In this document: piece by piece, positions 1 to 9,220 of the stretch
How the letters are laid out: each line of letters opens with the position of its first letter
How positions within the stretch are numbered: position 1 is the first letter of the stretch
NCBI GenBank assembly: GCA_031264185.1
Contig: JAISEL010000023.1
Coordinates: forward strand, 1 to 64,000
Origin: Deltaproteobacteria bacterium
GTDB lineage: Bacteria; Desulfobacterota; Desulfarculia; Adiutricales; Adiutricaceae
Length of the DNA stretch: 64,000 nt
Direction: 5' to 3'
The notes under the pieces: model-generated
Seen by the model: the letters and a program-made list of their open reading frames with translations, nothing else
The model's database searches: none
What the model was told of the DNA's origin: nothing
Program-made: the position numbers and the translations under genes

Positions 1-47
1 AGTTTGTCCCTATCTTCATCGGTCAATTGAAGTTCAGCTTGGCGCAC
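1..47 (-). CDS. 5' end of an IS630-like transposase gene, cut by window edge
   Basis: Only about 15 codons are visible, starting at a GTG (positions 47-45) and reading VRQAELQLTDEDRDK. An AGGAGG ribosome site lies 6 nt upstream (59-54), and a near-consensus promoter lies just beyond it. The short 'LTDEDR' opening is typical of IS630-family transposase N-termini, but 15 residues cannot prove the family. The rest lies outside the window. Confidence 0.4.
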   Translation of the reverse strand, partial: MRQAELQLTDEDRDK

Positions 48-53
48 AACATA

Positions 54-109
54 CCTCCTGGCATGGACAATATCATTCAGAGTATAATACGTCAAAATTA
101 ATTTGTCAA
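54..109 (-). promoter_or_regulatory. Strong sigma70-type promoter and ribosome site
   Basis: Reading the minus strand, TTGACA (109-104) is followed after exactly 17 nt by TATACT (86-81), then AGGAGG (59-54) 6 nt before the GTG start of the leftward gene. This is a near-perfect housekeeping promoter for the gene that leaves the window at the left. Confidence 0.75.
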
Positions 110-173
110 GGCACTAGAGCCATAATAATCAAAGGCTTCAAATGAGCTTTTCACGAACCCATGGGGCAGCCGG

Positions 174-284
174 ATAATATTACCCCGGCGGATAATTATG
201 AGAATCTATTTTCTTCGGGTTCACCTTGACTTTCGCGTATTTAACTTTATCTATGGTCAAAAATATCCGCCGGAGTAATATTAT
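174..284. repeat. MITE-like element with 20-bp terminal inverted repeats
   Basis: Positions 174-193 (core ATTACCCCGGCGGAT) and 265-284 (core ATCCGCCGGAGTAAT) are inverted copies with one mismatch over 20 bp, separated by 71 bp. No gene lies inside: the short ORF that crosses it is an accident of the palindrome. The 111-bp size and perfect-looking ends resemble a miniature inverted-repeat transposable element. It could also fold into a large hairpin. It sits in the roughly 350-bp gap between the left-edge promoter and the broken ATPase gene. Confidence 0.6.
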
Positions 285-466
285 GAAAGTCAGCCCGGCC
301 TGAGAGATTTCCTGGGTCAGAAAAAAATCCGGCTTAGGCTTGGGATTATAAGGCTTTAGAGCTGACGGCATAACTAAGTACGCAGCGCCGTTAAATACGG
401 CTGGCCGTTTCCGGCCGGCTGACTATTTATAAGCCATACCTCCGGCGAGCGAACAGAAATCCATTT

Positions 467-2170
467 TCAGCAGCCCACCACGTGTATGGTCAGATCCTTA
501 TAAATTTTAGTTTCCCAGGATATTTTCTCTTGCCAGGGCTTTTTAAAGTTCCGGTCAAAAACAACCAGCCAGCCTTCATCAGCTCCGCATTTGTCAATGT
601 ACCAGAAAAGCTGTTCCAAATTTTCTTCAAGAGTCAGACGGCCTTTGATTATAAGTTCCAGCGGATAACGTTTGTCCAGGCAGCTGACGCAGATATCCGA
701 TCTTGATCTTCCAAGGGCGTATTCCCTCCGGGCAAAATCGGCTCCGCCGTTTAAGACTCTTTGCAAAAAGGCATAGAGGACCAGTTGGGCCGAAGCTTCA
801 TCGGCTGCGGTTTTTAAAGATTTCTTTATTCCTTCATATAGATTATTAAATATAATGCCGTCTGTATCATCTACTCCTCGTCTTTTTAGTATTTGTTTTA
901 TGCTCGCCGCCAAAAGACTGTCGTCAGTATATTTTCCGCTCATTATTTCACAATTCTCACGCCAGTAAATCCGGAAGGATTCCATAAGGCCGTTCATATT
1001 CAGCTTTGTGCCGTCCATCCATTTTTTGGCTTTGCGGATGTGCCCGGCCGGGATATCTTCATAAAGTTCAGCGGTCAGAGCACTTATGATCACTTCTTGA
1101 TATATTGGGTTGGCCGGCAGGTAACTTTGGTCCGGAGCGGGGCCTTCTTTCAGCAGTCCAGGCTCCAGAACGCATCGGAGGTCGTCTCTGGAAATTTCCC
1201 TGGGAAAAGATTCGGCGCTGGCTACGACCGCCTCCAAAACCCTTCTGATCCTGGGTTCGCTGAACCTGTTCTCCAGTGAATCCAGGCGGGTGTCCTGCCG
1301 TTTAATAAGAATCCGGGCGGCTTGGTCAAAGTCAGTTTCCGTGATGGTTTTGGAACAGTCTCCGGCCGGCTGCCGGTTCACGATCTCATAAGCCAGGGCG
1401 TAACCAGCCAAGGCTGGCCTTCGGTCCGGTATCAGGCCCGTTCCACGGCCTGATCAGTGAAGACCTGGCCCGTGGCCTCAGTGTGCTGGGAACAGAGGCT
1501 GCCTGTTTCTGTCCGGGTAAAATTAGCCAGGGTGAATCTCTCGGCCAAGATGTTAAAAGGGCTGGCGAGATGCTGACCTTCCGTTTCCGGGTGCTCTGAT
1601 GCCAGATAGTCCCGGATGTTTCTCATGCCGGCTAGGGCCAAAGAACGGGGAAACTTGCTTTCGGGAGAATCAAAGCGATTAATGAAACCGGCTCTTATTT
1701 GAGTCAAAAAAGTGAGCGGCGGCGGTCCGGTCAGGCAATCGGCTTCATCGAAAAAACCACTAATTCGCGGTCAAGGCTAACGCACAAACGTTTGAGCATT
1801 TTTTTATCTTGACCGCTTCTCCAGACTGAGGAATGGCGTCATCCGGGTAGGCCAATGATTTTAAAGCCGGAATATTTGAGTCGTTCAGGGCATCATTCAT
1901 TAAATCGGCAGCGGTATCCATCGCTTCTTTTTTAGCCTTAACGCCCCCTAAAGGCGCCAGCGAGCAAAATAAGGCGTAAAAATTACCGTCGGAGTTGATT
2001 TTGTTTACCAGAGCTTTTAAAAAGTGGTTTTGCCTGACTGCCGAGAGGCATGGAGTATAAAATAAAATTTCTTGTCAATCATTTTCTCCACGCCTGGGCA
2101 AGACCGGCAGCATGTAGTGATCAGAAGGAGAGCAGGGTCCGATGATGTTAAATTCTTTTATCGGATTCAC
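467..2170 (-). pseudogene. Broken AAA-ATPase with C-terminal PD-(D/E)XK-like domain
   Basis: Pieces of one gene can be read in successive frames on the minus strand. The start is at about 2170 (VNPIKEFNIIGPC), followed by the Walker A segment HASRQSGKTTF near 2040, a Walker B segment FFDEADCLTG near 1740, and a second ATPase segment with GMRNIRDYL at 1432-1740. The last piece is a 314-residue C-terminal part at 467-1411 with GRSRSDICV and LELIIKG, which recalls the degenerate nuclease domain of this AAA/DUF1703-type family. Disabling changes seen: a TGA after the RGEND segment, a TAA after KTTF, a one-base loss in the T-run before DEAD, a Trp-to-TGA change after QAVERA, and a frame change near 1410. 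These families are often multicopy and decay readily. No function should remain. Confidence 0.75.
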
Positions 2171-2502
2171 AGTTGAAATCACTTAAAATATGCCTTAACG
2201 TCATATATGAAAATTACAGCCCAGCACTGCCAGCCAGGCAAATAGGGCGTGTCACGGCAATAACGCTCATAATTAACCTTCACCAACGTTTATCAGTCCG
2301 GGCCATTATTCGTCTTATGGCTGAAATCAAAGGCTCTTAACTGTATTAATCCGAAAAAGAGAGGCCAGTCGCGCCGGAAAAAGCAGCCTTGCAACCCAAG
2401 CCGTCATTCCCGAGCAGCCTGTTAAGGGGACTTCCGGCAAAGCTAAAATAAGGCTAAAGTCTTCCATTGCCCTGAAAAAGCCTTAAGACCGCCGCATTGC
2501 GC
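2171..2502. other. Intergenic gap, no feature recognised
   Basis: This stretch lies between the broken ATPase and the stop codon of the hybrid kinase (2503). No convincing ORF, tRNA or terminator was seen on either strand. Confidence 0.5.
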
Positions 2503-5472
2503 CTAAATCTCTTCTTCGGCTGCCTCATCGGACTCTGTGAGTTCATCTTCAGCCTCATGGCGGACCGGAATCCACTTCAGAAGGGTCTGGAAAAGCTCCT
2601 GAACATTAATGGGTTTATTAATGTGGTCATTCATGCCGGCCTTCAGACTCAGTTCCCTGTCGCTGCTCATGGCGTGGGCGGTCATGGCCACAATCGGCAG
2701 ATCCCGAAAGCCCAGCTCCCTTATCTGGCGGGTAGCCGTAAAGCCGTCCATGACAGGCATCTGAATATCCATCAAGATCAGATCAAAGGCCTCCTGGCCC
2801 TGAACCATATCCACGGCCAGGCTGCCGTTACCGGCAATCTGAACAATAAAACCGGCGTTGCCTAAGATCCTTCCGGCCACCAGCTGATTGACGTCATTGT
2901 CTTCCACCAGCAGAATTCTGGCCCCCCGGATGGTTTTAATAAGTTCCTTTTCCGAAGCCAGAGTGTTCTGGCTGGACCGGACCAGTTTGCGGCCAAAAAG
3001 TTCCATTAAAGTGTCATGGAGTTTGGAGGCCGAGATGGGTTTATCCAGAACTTTCCTGACTCCCAGGGTCCTGGAAAGCGGCAGAACTTCGTCACGGTTA
3101 TAGGCTGTAACCATGACAATGGGTACCTGGCGGCTGCTGCTCCATTTCTTTTTCAGGTGCCTGATGGTATCCAGACCGTCCAGGCCGGGCATCCGCCAGT
3201 CAATGATCATTAAATCCGGAAACCATTTATTGGAATCAAGGTAGTTGATGGCCTCCTGGCCTCCGGCGCAGGTAATGACTTCAAAAGCCTCCCGGCTCAG
3301 TTCTTCGGAAATAATCTCCAAAGACGTCGTATCGTCATCAATGACCAGAGCCGTCAGTCCCTTAAAGGAGACATCCTGGCCCTGGATCTGGACCTTGGCC
3401 TCGGAGACTTTCAGCAAAACCGTAAAGAAAAAAGTGCTGCCCTGACCAGGCTGGCTTTCGCACCAGATCTTCCCGCCCATCATTTCCGAAAGTCTTTTGG
3501 AGATGGTCAGACCCAACCCCGTGCCGCCGTATTTTCTGGTAATAGATGAATCAGCCTGGGAAAAAGCGTTAAAAAGGCCGGCCTTCTGTTCCTGGGAAAG
3601 ACCTATGCCCGTATCTTCCACCCGGAACTCCAGCAGTACCCCGCGATCGCTTTGCTCCAAAAGCCGGACGCACAGATGAATATATCCTTTTTCTGTAAAC
3701 TTGATGGCATTGCTTAACAGGTTATTTAAGATCTGACCTAAACGGACCTGATCGCCCAAATAGAATTTAGGCACTTCCGGCGGCAGAGTGTACTTCAAAG
3801 CCAGGTCTTTGCTCTGGGCGGAATTACCCAAAAGCTTCATGGCCCCGGCCATTAAGGCATCCAAATTGAAGTCAATCATCTCCATTTCCAGCTTGCCGGC
3901 TTCAATCTTGGAAAAGTCCAGTATGTCGTTAATTATCCGGAGCAACGCCTGGGCTGCCGAAGAGATTCGCTGAAGATACTCAATCTGCTGATCGTTTAGC
4001 GACGTCTGAAGGACAAGATGGGTCAGTCCCAGAATGGCGTTCATGGGTGTCCGGATCTCGTGGCTCATGTTAGCCAGAAACTCGCTTTTAGCCCTGGCGC
4101 TTTCTTCGGCCAATTCTTTGGCCAGTCTTGAATCCCTTTCCATTTCGATCATCTTATAAATATCTTGCTCCATCCTTTTTTGTTGGGTAAAATCCAAGTG
4201 TCCGCCGACCAGCCGGACCGCCTGACCCTGGCGATCCCATTCCACGACCCGGCCCACATCGTATGTCCAGACATAGTGCCCGTTTTTGTGCCTCAAGCGG
4301 ACTTCGGAAGAATAGACAATGGTCTGCCCGTTTATGACCATCTCCATGCCTGCCGTAACAGCCGGCAAATCGTCGGGATGGATCAATTCTTCCCACTCAG
4401 CTAAGGTGCCCTTTAAATCATCGGGCTTATACCCCAGCATCTGGTAAAAAATATCATTGTATTCCACCAGACCCCGGACCAGATTCAAATCCCAGGTGCC
4501 GATACTGGCGGCCCGGAAAAAAAGCTCCATCTTTTCTTTGTTTTCAAAAAGATCCTGCTCGATTTGTTTTTGACGGGTGACATTTATCATGACTCCCAAA
4601 AGTCTGGTCGGCCGGCCTTCCTCGTCATACTCCACGACCCGGCCCCGATCCTGGGCCCAGACAACGGAACCGTCCCGGTGGCGCAGGCGGTAGTCAGCCA
4701 TATACATGGGGGTCAGACCCTGGAGATGATCTTTTAAGGCTTTATCAGCTTTCTCCAAATCCCCGGCCAGAACAAAATTCTTCCGGTCTTCTAAAGTATG
4801 ACCCAGTTCAGAAACTTCGTACCCGATGGTTTTAGCCCAGCCCGGACTGTAAGAAACCAGACCGGTCTGAATATCGCAATCCCAGGCTCCCAGCTCGGCT
4901 GCGTCAATGACGGCAGCCAGTCTTTTCTGTTCCAGTTCCAAGGCCCGGGATGTCTGGGCCTTGGCCTGGAGAGCCTCCACTAAGGCATGCCGGGCCAGGT
5001 GATTGTTGTGGATATCAAGAATAACCCCGTCAACGGTAACCTGCTGGGCCGACTGATGCTGCTCAAAAACATCGCAGTGGAGAGAAAACCACCGCCATTG
5101 GCCTAAAATATGACTGTAAACCCGGTGCTCCAAATCATAGTGATCAGTCTGACCCTGAATCAAGGCGTCCAGACCGCCTAAAAACTGACCGTATTCATCC
5201 GGGTGGAACCAAATCTCCAGAAAATCCCGGATATTGACCGGCACCAGACCTTGTTCCGGCGGTCTTTTGTCCCCGACTAAAGACAGAAAACTGCGGTTGA
5301 CGGCCACTTCCGCCTTGTCTACCTCTTCCCCAATAAGTTTCAGGCGCCACAATCCGATGCCGCTTAAAAAGAGATTATTGGTCAGACTATCCAGTGAGAG
5401 GTCTTTAAAAAAATTATTGCTGGGGCCCTCTTCCATGAAATATGTCGCCGCATTTGGGTTTTCATCCCGCAA
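2503..5472 (-). CDS. PAS-domain hybrid sensor histidine kinase
   Basis: A 989-residue hybrid kinase with no obvious membrane segment, so probably a cytoplasmic sensor. Residues about 30-165 look like a divergent PAS-like region. Two clear PAS domains follow near 190-300 (AAELGAWDCD) and 315-430 (AASIGTWDLN). The H-box FLANMSHEIRTP places the phospho-acceptor at His471. The ATP-binding domain follows with EDTGIGL and GGTGLGL motifs (about 570-690). Two receiver domains come last, with acceptors Asp758 (MIIDWRMPG) and Asp902 (ILMDIQMPV). There is no C-terminal Hpt domain and no adjacent response regulator, so the output partner is unknown. The signal is also unknown; tandem PAS domains suggest redox or small-ligand sensing. 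A TATAAT at 5630-5625 could be its -10 element. Confidence 0.93.
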   Translation of the reverse strand: MRDENPNAATYFMEEGPSNNFFKDLSLDSLTNNLFLSGIGLWRLKLIGEEVDKAEVAVNRSFLSLVGDKRPPEQGLVPVNIRDFLEIWFHPDEYGQFLGGLDALIQGQTDHYDLEHRVYSHILGQWRWFSLHCDVFEQHQSAQQVTVDGVILDIHNNHLARHALVEALQAKAQTSRALELEQKRLAAVIDAAELGAWDCDIQTGLVSYSPGWAKTIGYEVSELGHTLEDRKNFVLAGDLEKADKALKDHLQGLTPMYMADYRLRHRDGSVVWAQDRGRVVEYDEEGRPTRLLGVMINVTRQKQIEQDLFENKEKMELFFRAASIGTWDLNLVRGLVEYNDIFYQMLGYKPDDLKGTLAEWEELIHPDDLPAVTAGMEMVINGQTIVYSSEVRLRHKNGHYVWTYDVGRVVEWDRQGQAVRLVGGHLDFTQQKRMEQDIYKMIEMERDSRLAKELAEESARAKSEFLANMSHEIRTPMNAILGLTHLVLQTSLNDQQIEYLQRISSAAQALLRIINDILDFSKIEAGKLEMEMIDFNLDALMAGAMKLLGNSAQSKDLALKYTLPPEVPKFYLGDQVRLGQILNNLLSNAIKFTEKGYIHLCVRLLEQSDRGVLLEFRVEDTGIGLSQEQKAGLFNAFSQADSSITRKYGGTGLGLTISKRLSEMMGGKIWCESQPGQGSTFFFTVLLKVSEAKVQIQGQDVSFKGLTALVIDDDTTSLEIISEELSREAFEVITCAGGQEAINYLDSNKWFPDLMIIDWRMPGLDGLDTIRHLKKKWSSSRQVPIVMVTAYNRDEVLPLSRTLGVRKVLDKPISASKLHDTLMELFGRKLVRSSQNTLASEKELIKTIRGARILLVEDNDVNQLVAGRILGNAGFIVQIAGNGSLAVDMVQGQEAFDLILMDIQMPVMDGFTATRQIRELGFRDLPIVAMTAHAMSSDRELSLKAGMNDHINKPINVQELFQTLLKWIPVRHEAEDELTESDEAAEEEI

Positions 5473-5720
5473 ATTAAGACGAATCTCCCTTCTGTCCTGT
5501 CCCGGAATTAAGCTTCGGGATTTTTCGGCCTGAAAAAAGTCTGACCGTAAGACCTCAAAAAAAACAGACCATTCCTTAGCGGACCAAAGACCTGTTCCAG
5601 GGCCTTTGGGGTAAAATTCTTTCTATTATAGGGTAAAACGGGGAAAAAACAAAACTTCCCCAATTTGTGAGCCTTTTTTTTCTCTCCAGTCCCAATCTTT
5701 CCATTAGTTAGTCAGTTGGA

Positions 5721-7478
5721 CTAAAAAAGAAAGCTTTCAATGACTTCAAAACCGTTGGACCAAAATTCATCGTCCAAAGGCCCCAGACCGGCCTCGGCCG
5801 CCAAAGCCAGAGGCGGAGCCGAGCCGCCTCTGGCCAGGAGCTTTAAAAGCCTTCCGGTCAGGGCGGAACCTTCTTTCTCAAAAATCCGCCACAGGCTGTA
5901 AACTAACAGCTGTCCGAAACTGTAGGCATAGACATAGAAAGGGGTATGGAAAATATGGGGTATGGATACCCACTCCCAGCGGAAATCCTCCGGTATCTCC
6001 AGAGCCTGACCAAACTGGGCCTTTAAGTTCGCCCAGTAGGCCTCGCTTAATTCATCGACCGTGGCCCCGGCTTCAATCAGTTCGTGAGCTTTAATCTCAA
6101 AAAGAGCGAAAAAAGCCTGGCGCCCGACTGTGGCGTAGGCATCGTCTAACATCATAAAAGACAGGCCCAGTTTTTCGTCCTCAGTTCGGGCCTTCCGTTT
6201 CAGGTGAGCGGCCAGAATCATTTCCCCGAAAGTTGATGCTGTTTCGGCTAAAGGCAGACAGGCCTGAAACTGAAAATAATTATTGGCCCCGGCCAGCTGA
6301 CTGTGAACGGCGTGGCCCAATTCGTGGGCCAGGGTGAAAAGATCGTTCCGGCGGCCGTTATAGGTCATCATGACCCAGGGCACGGACTGGGGATCAAGGG
6401 AGTAGCAGAAAGCCCCGCTTCTTTTATTGGCCCTAATCTGGGCATCCAGGTGCCGGGACTGGGCGACATTTAAAGCCAGCCGGCCCATTTGGGGGTCAAA
6501 ATCCTTAAAACAGCTGACGACTAAATCCAAGCCCTCTTCAAATGTCCATTGCCTTTTATCCTCAGCCAAAGGGGCGTAGAGATCGCAGCGCCTAAGTCCG
6601 GGCAGCCCTAAGACCTGAGCCTTTTTATGAAAATAGCGGCCGAAAATCGCCTGGGATTTGGCCTGACAGACCCGGAGCAGACTGGCCACCGTTTCCTGGG
6701 GCAAGTCATTGTACTTATGGCGGACGCCGATGGGCGAGGGATAACGGCGAAGCCGTAAATTCTCCAGACTGAAATCCCTGACCAGGGCCTGATAAATCTG
6801 GCCTAAAATAGGACCGTCCTGACTGTAAATCCGGTACAGAGACCGGTAGGCTCCGGCCCTCAGTTCCGGCTTATGGCTCCGGAAATAGACCGACAGCTGT
6901 TCCCGGTTTAAAGGCCGGCCGTCTCCTTCGGGAATAAAGGAGCTGTCAAACTGGTAGCGGTTCGTCAGAGTGTCGTAGAGGCTTAAAAGGGCCTCCCGGC
7001 CGGTGACATCCTTTAAATTTATGATCTTCTCTTCCGGCTCGGTTAAGGTGTGCTCAACGTAAGCCCGGATATTGGTCAGAAAGTAATCATACTCAGGCAG
7101 AGTCTTCCTTAAACTGCCGGCGGCCTCCGGATTCAGCTTTTTCCACCACAGTTCAAAAAATAGAATGTCGTTATTGATTTCGGCCGAAAGCTGATCCATG
7201 GACGACAGAAAACTGCTGGCTTTCTGATCAGAGGTATTTTCACTGAACCACAAGCAGGCAAAGGCGGACAGCCGGCCCGTCAGAAGGCTTATGGACTCCA
7301 ATTGCCGGACCAGATTCCCAAACTCTTCAGGGGTGGGGGCTCTTTGATCCAAAAGTTCCCGGAAAGAGACAAAAGCCTCCCTTTTCTGATTCAAAATATG
7401 GAGATCATTTTTCAGTTCCCGTGATTCGGGCGTATATAAAAGACTCAGATCCCATTCAGGCGGGCTTAAATCACTCAT
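5721..7478 (-). CDS. pepF: Oligoendopeptidase F family M3 metallopeptidase
   Basis: A 585-residue zinc peptidase of the M3B (PepF) family, which cleaves short peptides in the cytosol. The catalytic zinc motif HELGHAVHS lies at about residue 385, with the downstream Glu-containing helix ETASTFGEM that supplies the third ligand. Length and the C-terminal YVYAYSFGQLLVYSLW segment fit the family. No signal peptide is seen. It stands alone, with 248 bp to the kinase gene downstream. A short GGGGAA/TTCCCC stem at 5641-5662 may end the transcript weakly. Confidence 0.93.
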   Translation of the reverse strand: MSDLSPPEWDLSLLYTPESRELKNDLHILNQKREAFVSFRELLDQRAPTPEEFGNLVRQLESISLLTGRLSAFACLWFSENTSDQKASSFLSSMDQLSAEINNDILFFELWWKKLNPEAAGSLRKTLPEYDYFLTNIRAYVEHTLTEPEEKIINLKDVTGREALLSLYDTLTNRYQFDSSFIPEGDGRPLNREQLSVYFRSHKPELRAGAYRSLYRIYSQDGPILGQIYQALVRDFSLENLRLRRYPSPIGVRHKYNDLPQETVASLLRVCQAKSQAIFGRYFHKKAQVLGLPGLRRCDLYAPLAEDKRQWTFEEGLDLVVSCFKDFDPQMGRLALNVAQSRHLDAQIRANKRSGAFCYSLDPQSVPWVMMTYNGRRNDLFTLAHELGHAVHSQLAGANNYFQFQACLPLAETASTFGEMILAAHLKRKARTEDEKLGLSFMMLDDAYATVGRQAFFALFEIKAHELIEAGATVDELSEAYWANLKAQFGQALEIPEDFRWEWVSIPHIFHTPFYVYAYSFGQLLVYSLWRIFEKEGSALTGRLLKLLARGGSAPPLALAAEAGLGPLDDEFWSNGFEVIESFLF

Positions 7479-7871
7479 GTTTCACCGTCAGGATTAAGAT
7501 AGGCCCCAAAGGCGCAGACATAAACAGCTATAGTAGCACATTTTTTATGCTTGGCAAAATACGGAAAACAGCAAAACAGGGCTGCGGGAATTGAATAATA
7601 GTTGGTATCTATGTGATTTTAAAAATATAAAAATATTTTAAAAATGAATCATACCCTTATTGATACCCCATGACGGCCTCAATAGGCTTATTTTTCACTT
7701 GAAATCACTAAACGTCTCGTTCTTATTTGAAAAAACTAGTAAAAATCTACCCCTACCCCATTTTTGGTTCAATCTCCCGTTTGGGAATTGACCTGCGTCC
7801 CAGTATTTTAACCAAATTTACTGATTTTGTTTCGTTTAACTTTTAAGGCCGTAACGCTCTTTGGCCGAAGC
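7479..7871. other. Intergenic gap at the chromosome/accessory junction
   Basis: AT-rich and without a credible gene. It lies where the left end of the first accessory region would be expected. No tRNA fragment matching the copy at 27252-27301 was found here. The segment CTACCCCTACCCC near 7748 only weakly resembles the 11-bp-spaced arm sites at 27185-27204. Confidence 0.4.
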
Positions 7872-8192
7872 TCATATCAAATCATCCGCAGCCGCTGCTC
7901 TGAAAATTACCTCATGCTCCTTATCAATGATCTCACGGAAACCCGGCAGCACCGCGTGATAGTCCAGCACACCAACACGATACGGCAAAGTCGAATCCAC
8001 AAAAGCTTCCTTAAGGTTTCCGATGACGGACAGGGACTGCCGGCCATTTCCCGCCACGGCCAGGCCGAGGCCGGAATTCTTTCTGTGCGTTCCTCTTTGC
8101 CGCGAGCCAAAGGCCCAGACCTCGCCCATCGGGGCGTGGGTCTTAAGAATGTCCAGAATGATTTTAAGCTCCGCATCGGCGACATGGATCAT
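7872..8192 (-). CDS. Degenerate minimal nucleotidyltransferase (MNT antitoxin type)
   Basis: A 106-residue MNT-fold protein, the antitoxin class that normally adenylylates its HEPN toxin partner. The AFGSRQRG signature is present at about residues 27-34 and the third-acid region GVLDYHAV near 74. The two metal-binding aspartates that should follow (SDLDLAV in active relatives) read SGLGLAV. Each is a possible single A-to-G change of a GAC codon, so the enzyme is expected to be inactive. Its ATG overlaps the stop of the upstream HEPN gene (ATGA overlap), as in intact pairs. Confidence 0.8.
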   Translation of the reverse strand: MIHVADAELKIILDILKTHAPMGEVWAFGSRQRGTHRKNSGLGLAVAGNGRQSLSVIGNLKEAFVDSTLPYRVGVLDYHAVLPGFREIIDKEHEVIFRAAAADDLI

Positions 8193-8610
8193 GAGCGCCC
8201 TTCAAGCTGCTTGAGACAGTCTCGGGCATAGGGTAAAAACTGACGGGCCGCCCCGAACACTTCTTCGGCCACAGTTTCGTTATAGATATGCGAGGTGCGG
8301 TTGCGGGCCTGGTGAAATTTCATCCACTTATTCACATCATCAATGAGCAAATTTTCCGCGCAGATTCGAAACAGCTCCCGGCGGCTGACGCAGCTGACCT
8401 CATCGGGGCTAAAGTTCATCTCCAGCCGGCGCTTCATGGACTTCCAGCATAACTCACAGGCAGTTTCAAAAATCTGAATCAAACCGGAGCGCAACAGTTC
8501 CCGCCGGGCAGCCGCCGCGCCGCCGTCAATAGTTCCCCATAAGCTTTTAAGGCCTCTTGGTAAAAAAACACCGCATTTCGTAATGATGACAAATCCAACT
8601 CTCTCTCCAT
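8189..8610 (-). pseudogene. HEPN-type toxin gene interrupted by a frameshift
   Basis: From an ATG at 8610, preceded by a good GGGAGG site, the frame reads MERELDLSSLRNAVFFYQEA and stays open to a GCG-rich run near 8505-8530, then leaves frame. The remainder continues in the adjacent frame (RELLRSGLIQIFETACELCW) to the stop at 8189 and contains the HEPN RNase motif RNRTSH (R-x4-H). Together the pieces make a typical protein of about 140 residues of the HI0074/HEPN class. The shift in a GC repeat and the inactive partner argue that the whole pair is decaying, although a sequencing error in the GC run could mimic the shift. Confidence 0.75.
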
Positions 8611-8654
8611 GTCGTTCCCTCCCTTCCTGAGAATTAGATTTTGCAGCCGATTAA

Positions 8655-8752
8655 GCACATACCATGCGCTGAATCCAGGTTAGCGGTAATTTGGCACATG
8701 TCATGCGCCGAATTAGGTCTGGCAGAAATCCGTCACATGACATGCGACAAAT
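8655..8752. repeat. Three degenerate repeats with 39-bp period
   Basis: The motif (g/t)CACAT(nnn)CATGCG(nn)AAT recurs at 8655-8674, 8694-8713 and 8733-8752, exactly 39 bp apart. The spacers also share a GGT(..)AAT(..)G pattern. It lies just upstream of the HEPN/MNT promoter region and could be operator or iteron-like sites, or a decayed repeat. Confidence 0.55.
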
Positions 8753-9220
8753 TTGATGAAGTTATCAGATTTCAGAACTCATCTTTGTCCTTTCATTAAA
8801 GCCGCCTGGCGTTCCTGAATGGTCAAAGCATCTTTGCCTTTGAATTTACGGCGCAGACTGCCTCACATGAAGCAGGAACAAGGCACCCTGGCACCACCGG
8901 TCCGGCCGATGTCACGCCTGCTGGTTTCTAGCGGTCCATACAGTGAGTCAGCATACCGATGCCAGCGCCGGCATTGCTCCAATCCTTTGCGATATCTTAT
9001 TTGGGGCGCATTGCGGTTTATCATTGTCTGAATATTTCCGCCCTTCTGGATCGTTTAAAAAATTATGATCCGGCTTGTTGTTTTTTCTATATTGTAAGCT
9101 TCTCTCATTACCTCATACTTGACCTTGCTAATTGTTATACGGTGAGTGAAAAATTTGCCAGTTCGGCTAGGCAGACGAGTGAAGACATCGGCTCTGCTGA
9201 CTAAATTTATTACCTGAATT
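8753..9220. other. Gene-poor stretch with an unrecognised decayed ORF
   Basis: On the minus strand a readable tail (FKGKDALTIQERQAALMKGQ, stop near 8781) is separated by a TGA from an upstream readable block (ETSRRDIGRTGGA). This suggests a broken gene of unknown family. The rest, up to the insertion sequence, shows nothing recognisable. Confidence 0.35.

Noticed and set aside
7740-7770. Left arm sites of element 1 (CTACCCCTACCCC)
   Set aside because: The period is 6 rather than 11 bp and no tRNA copy is adjacent, so the resemblance to the 27185 repeats is too weak.
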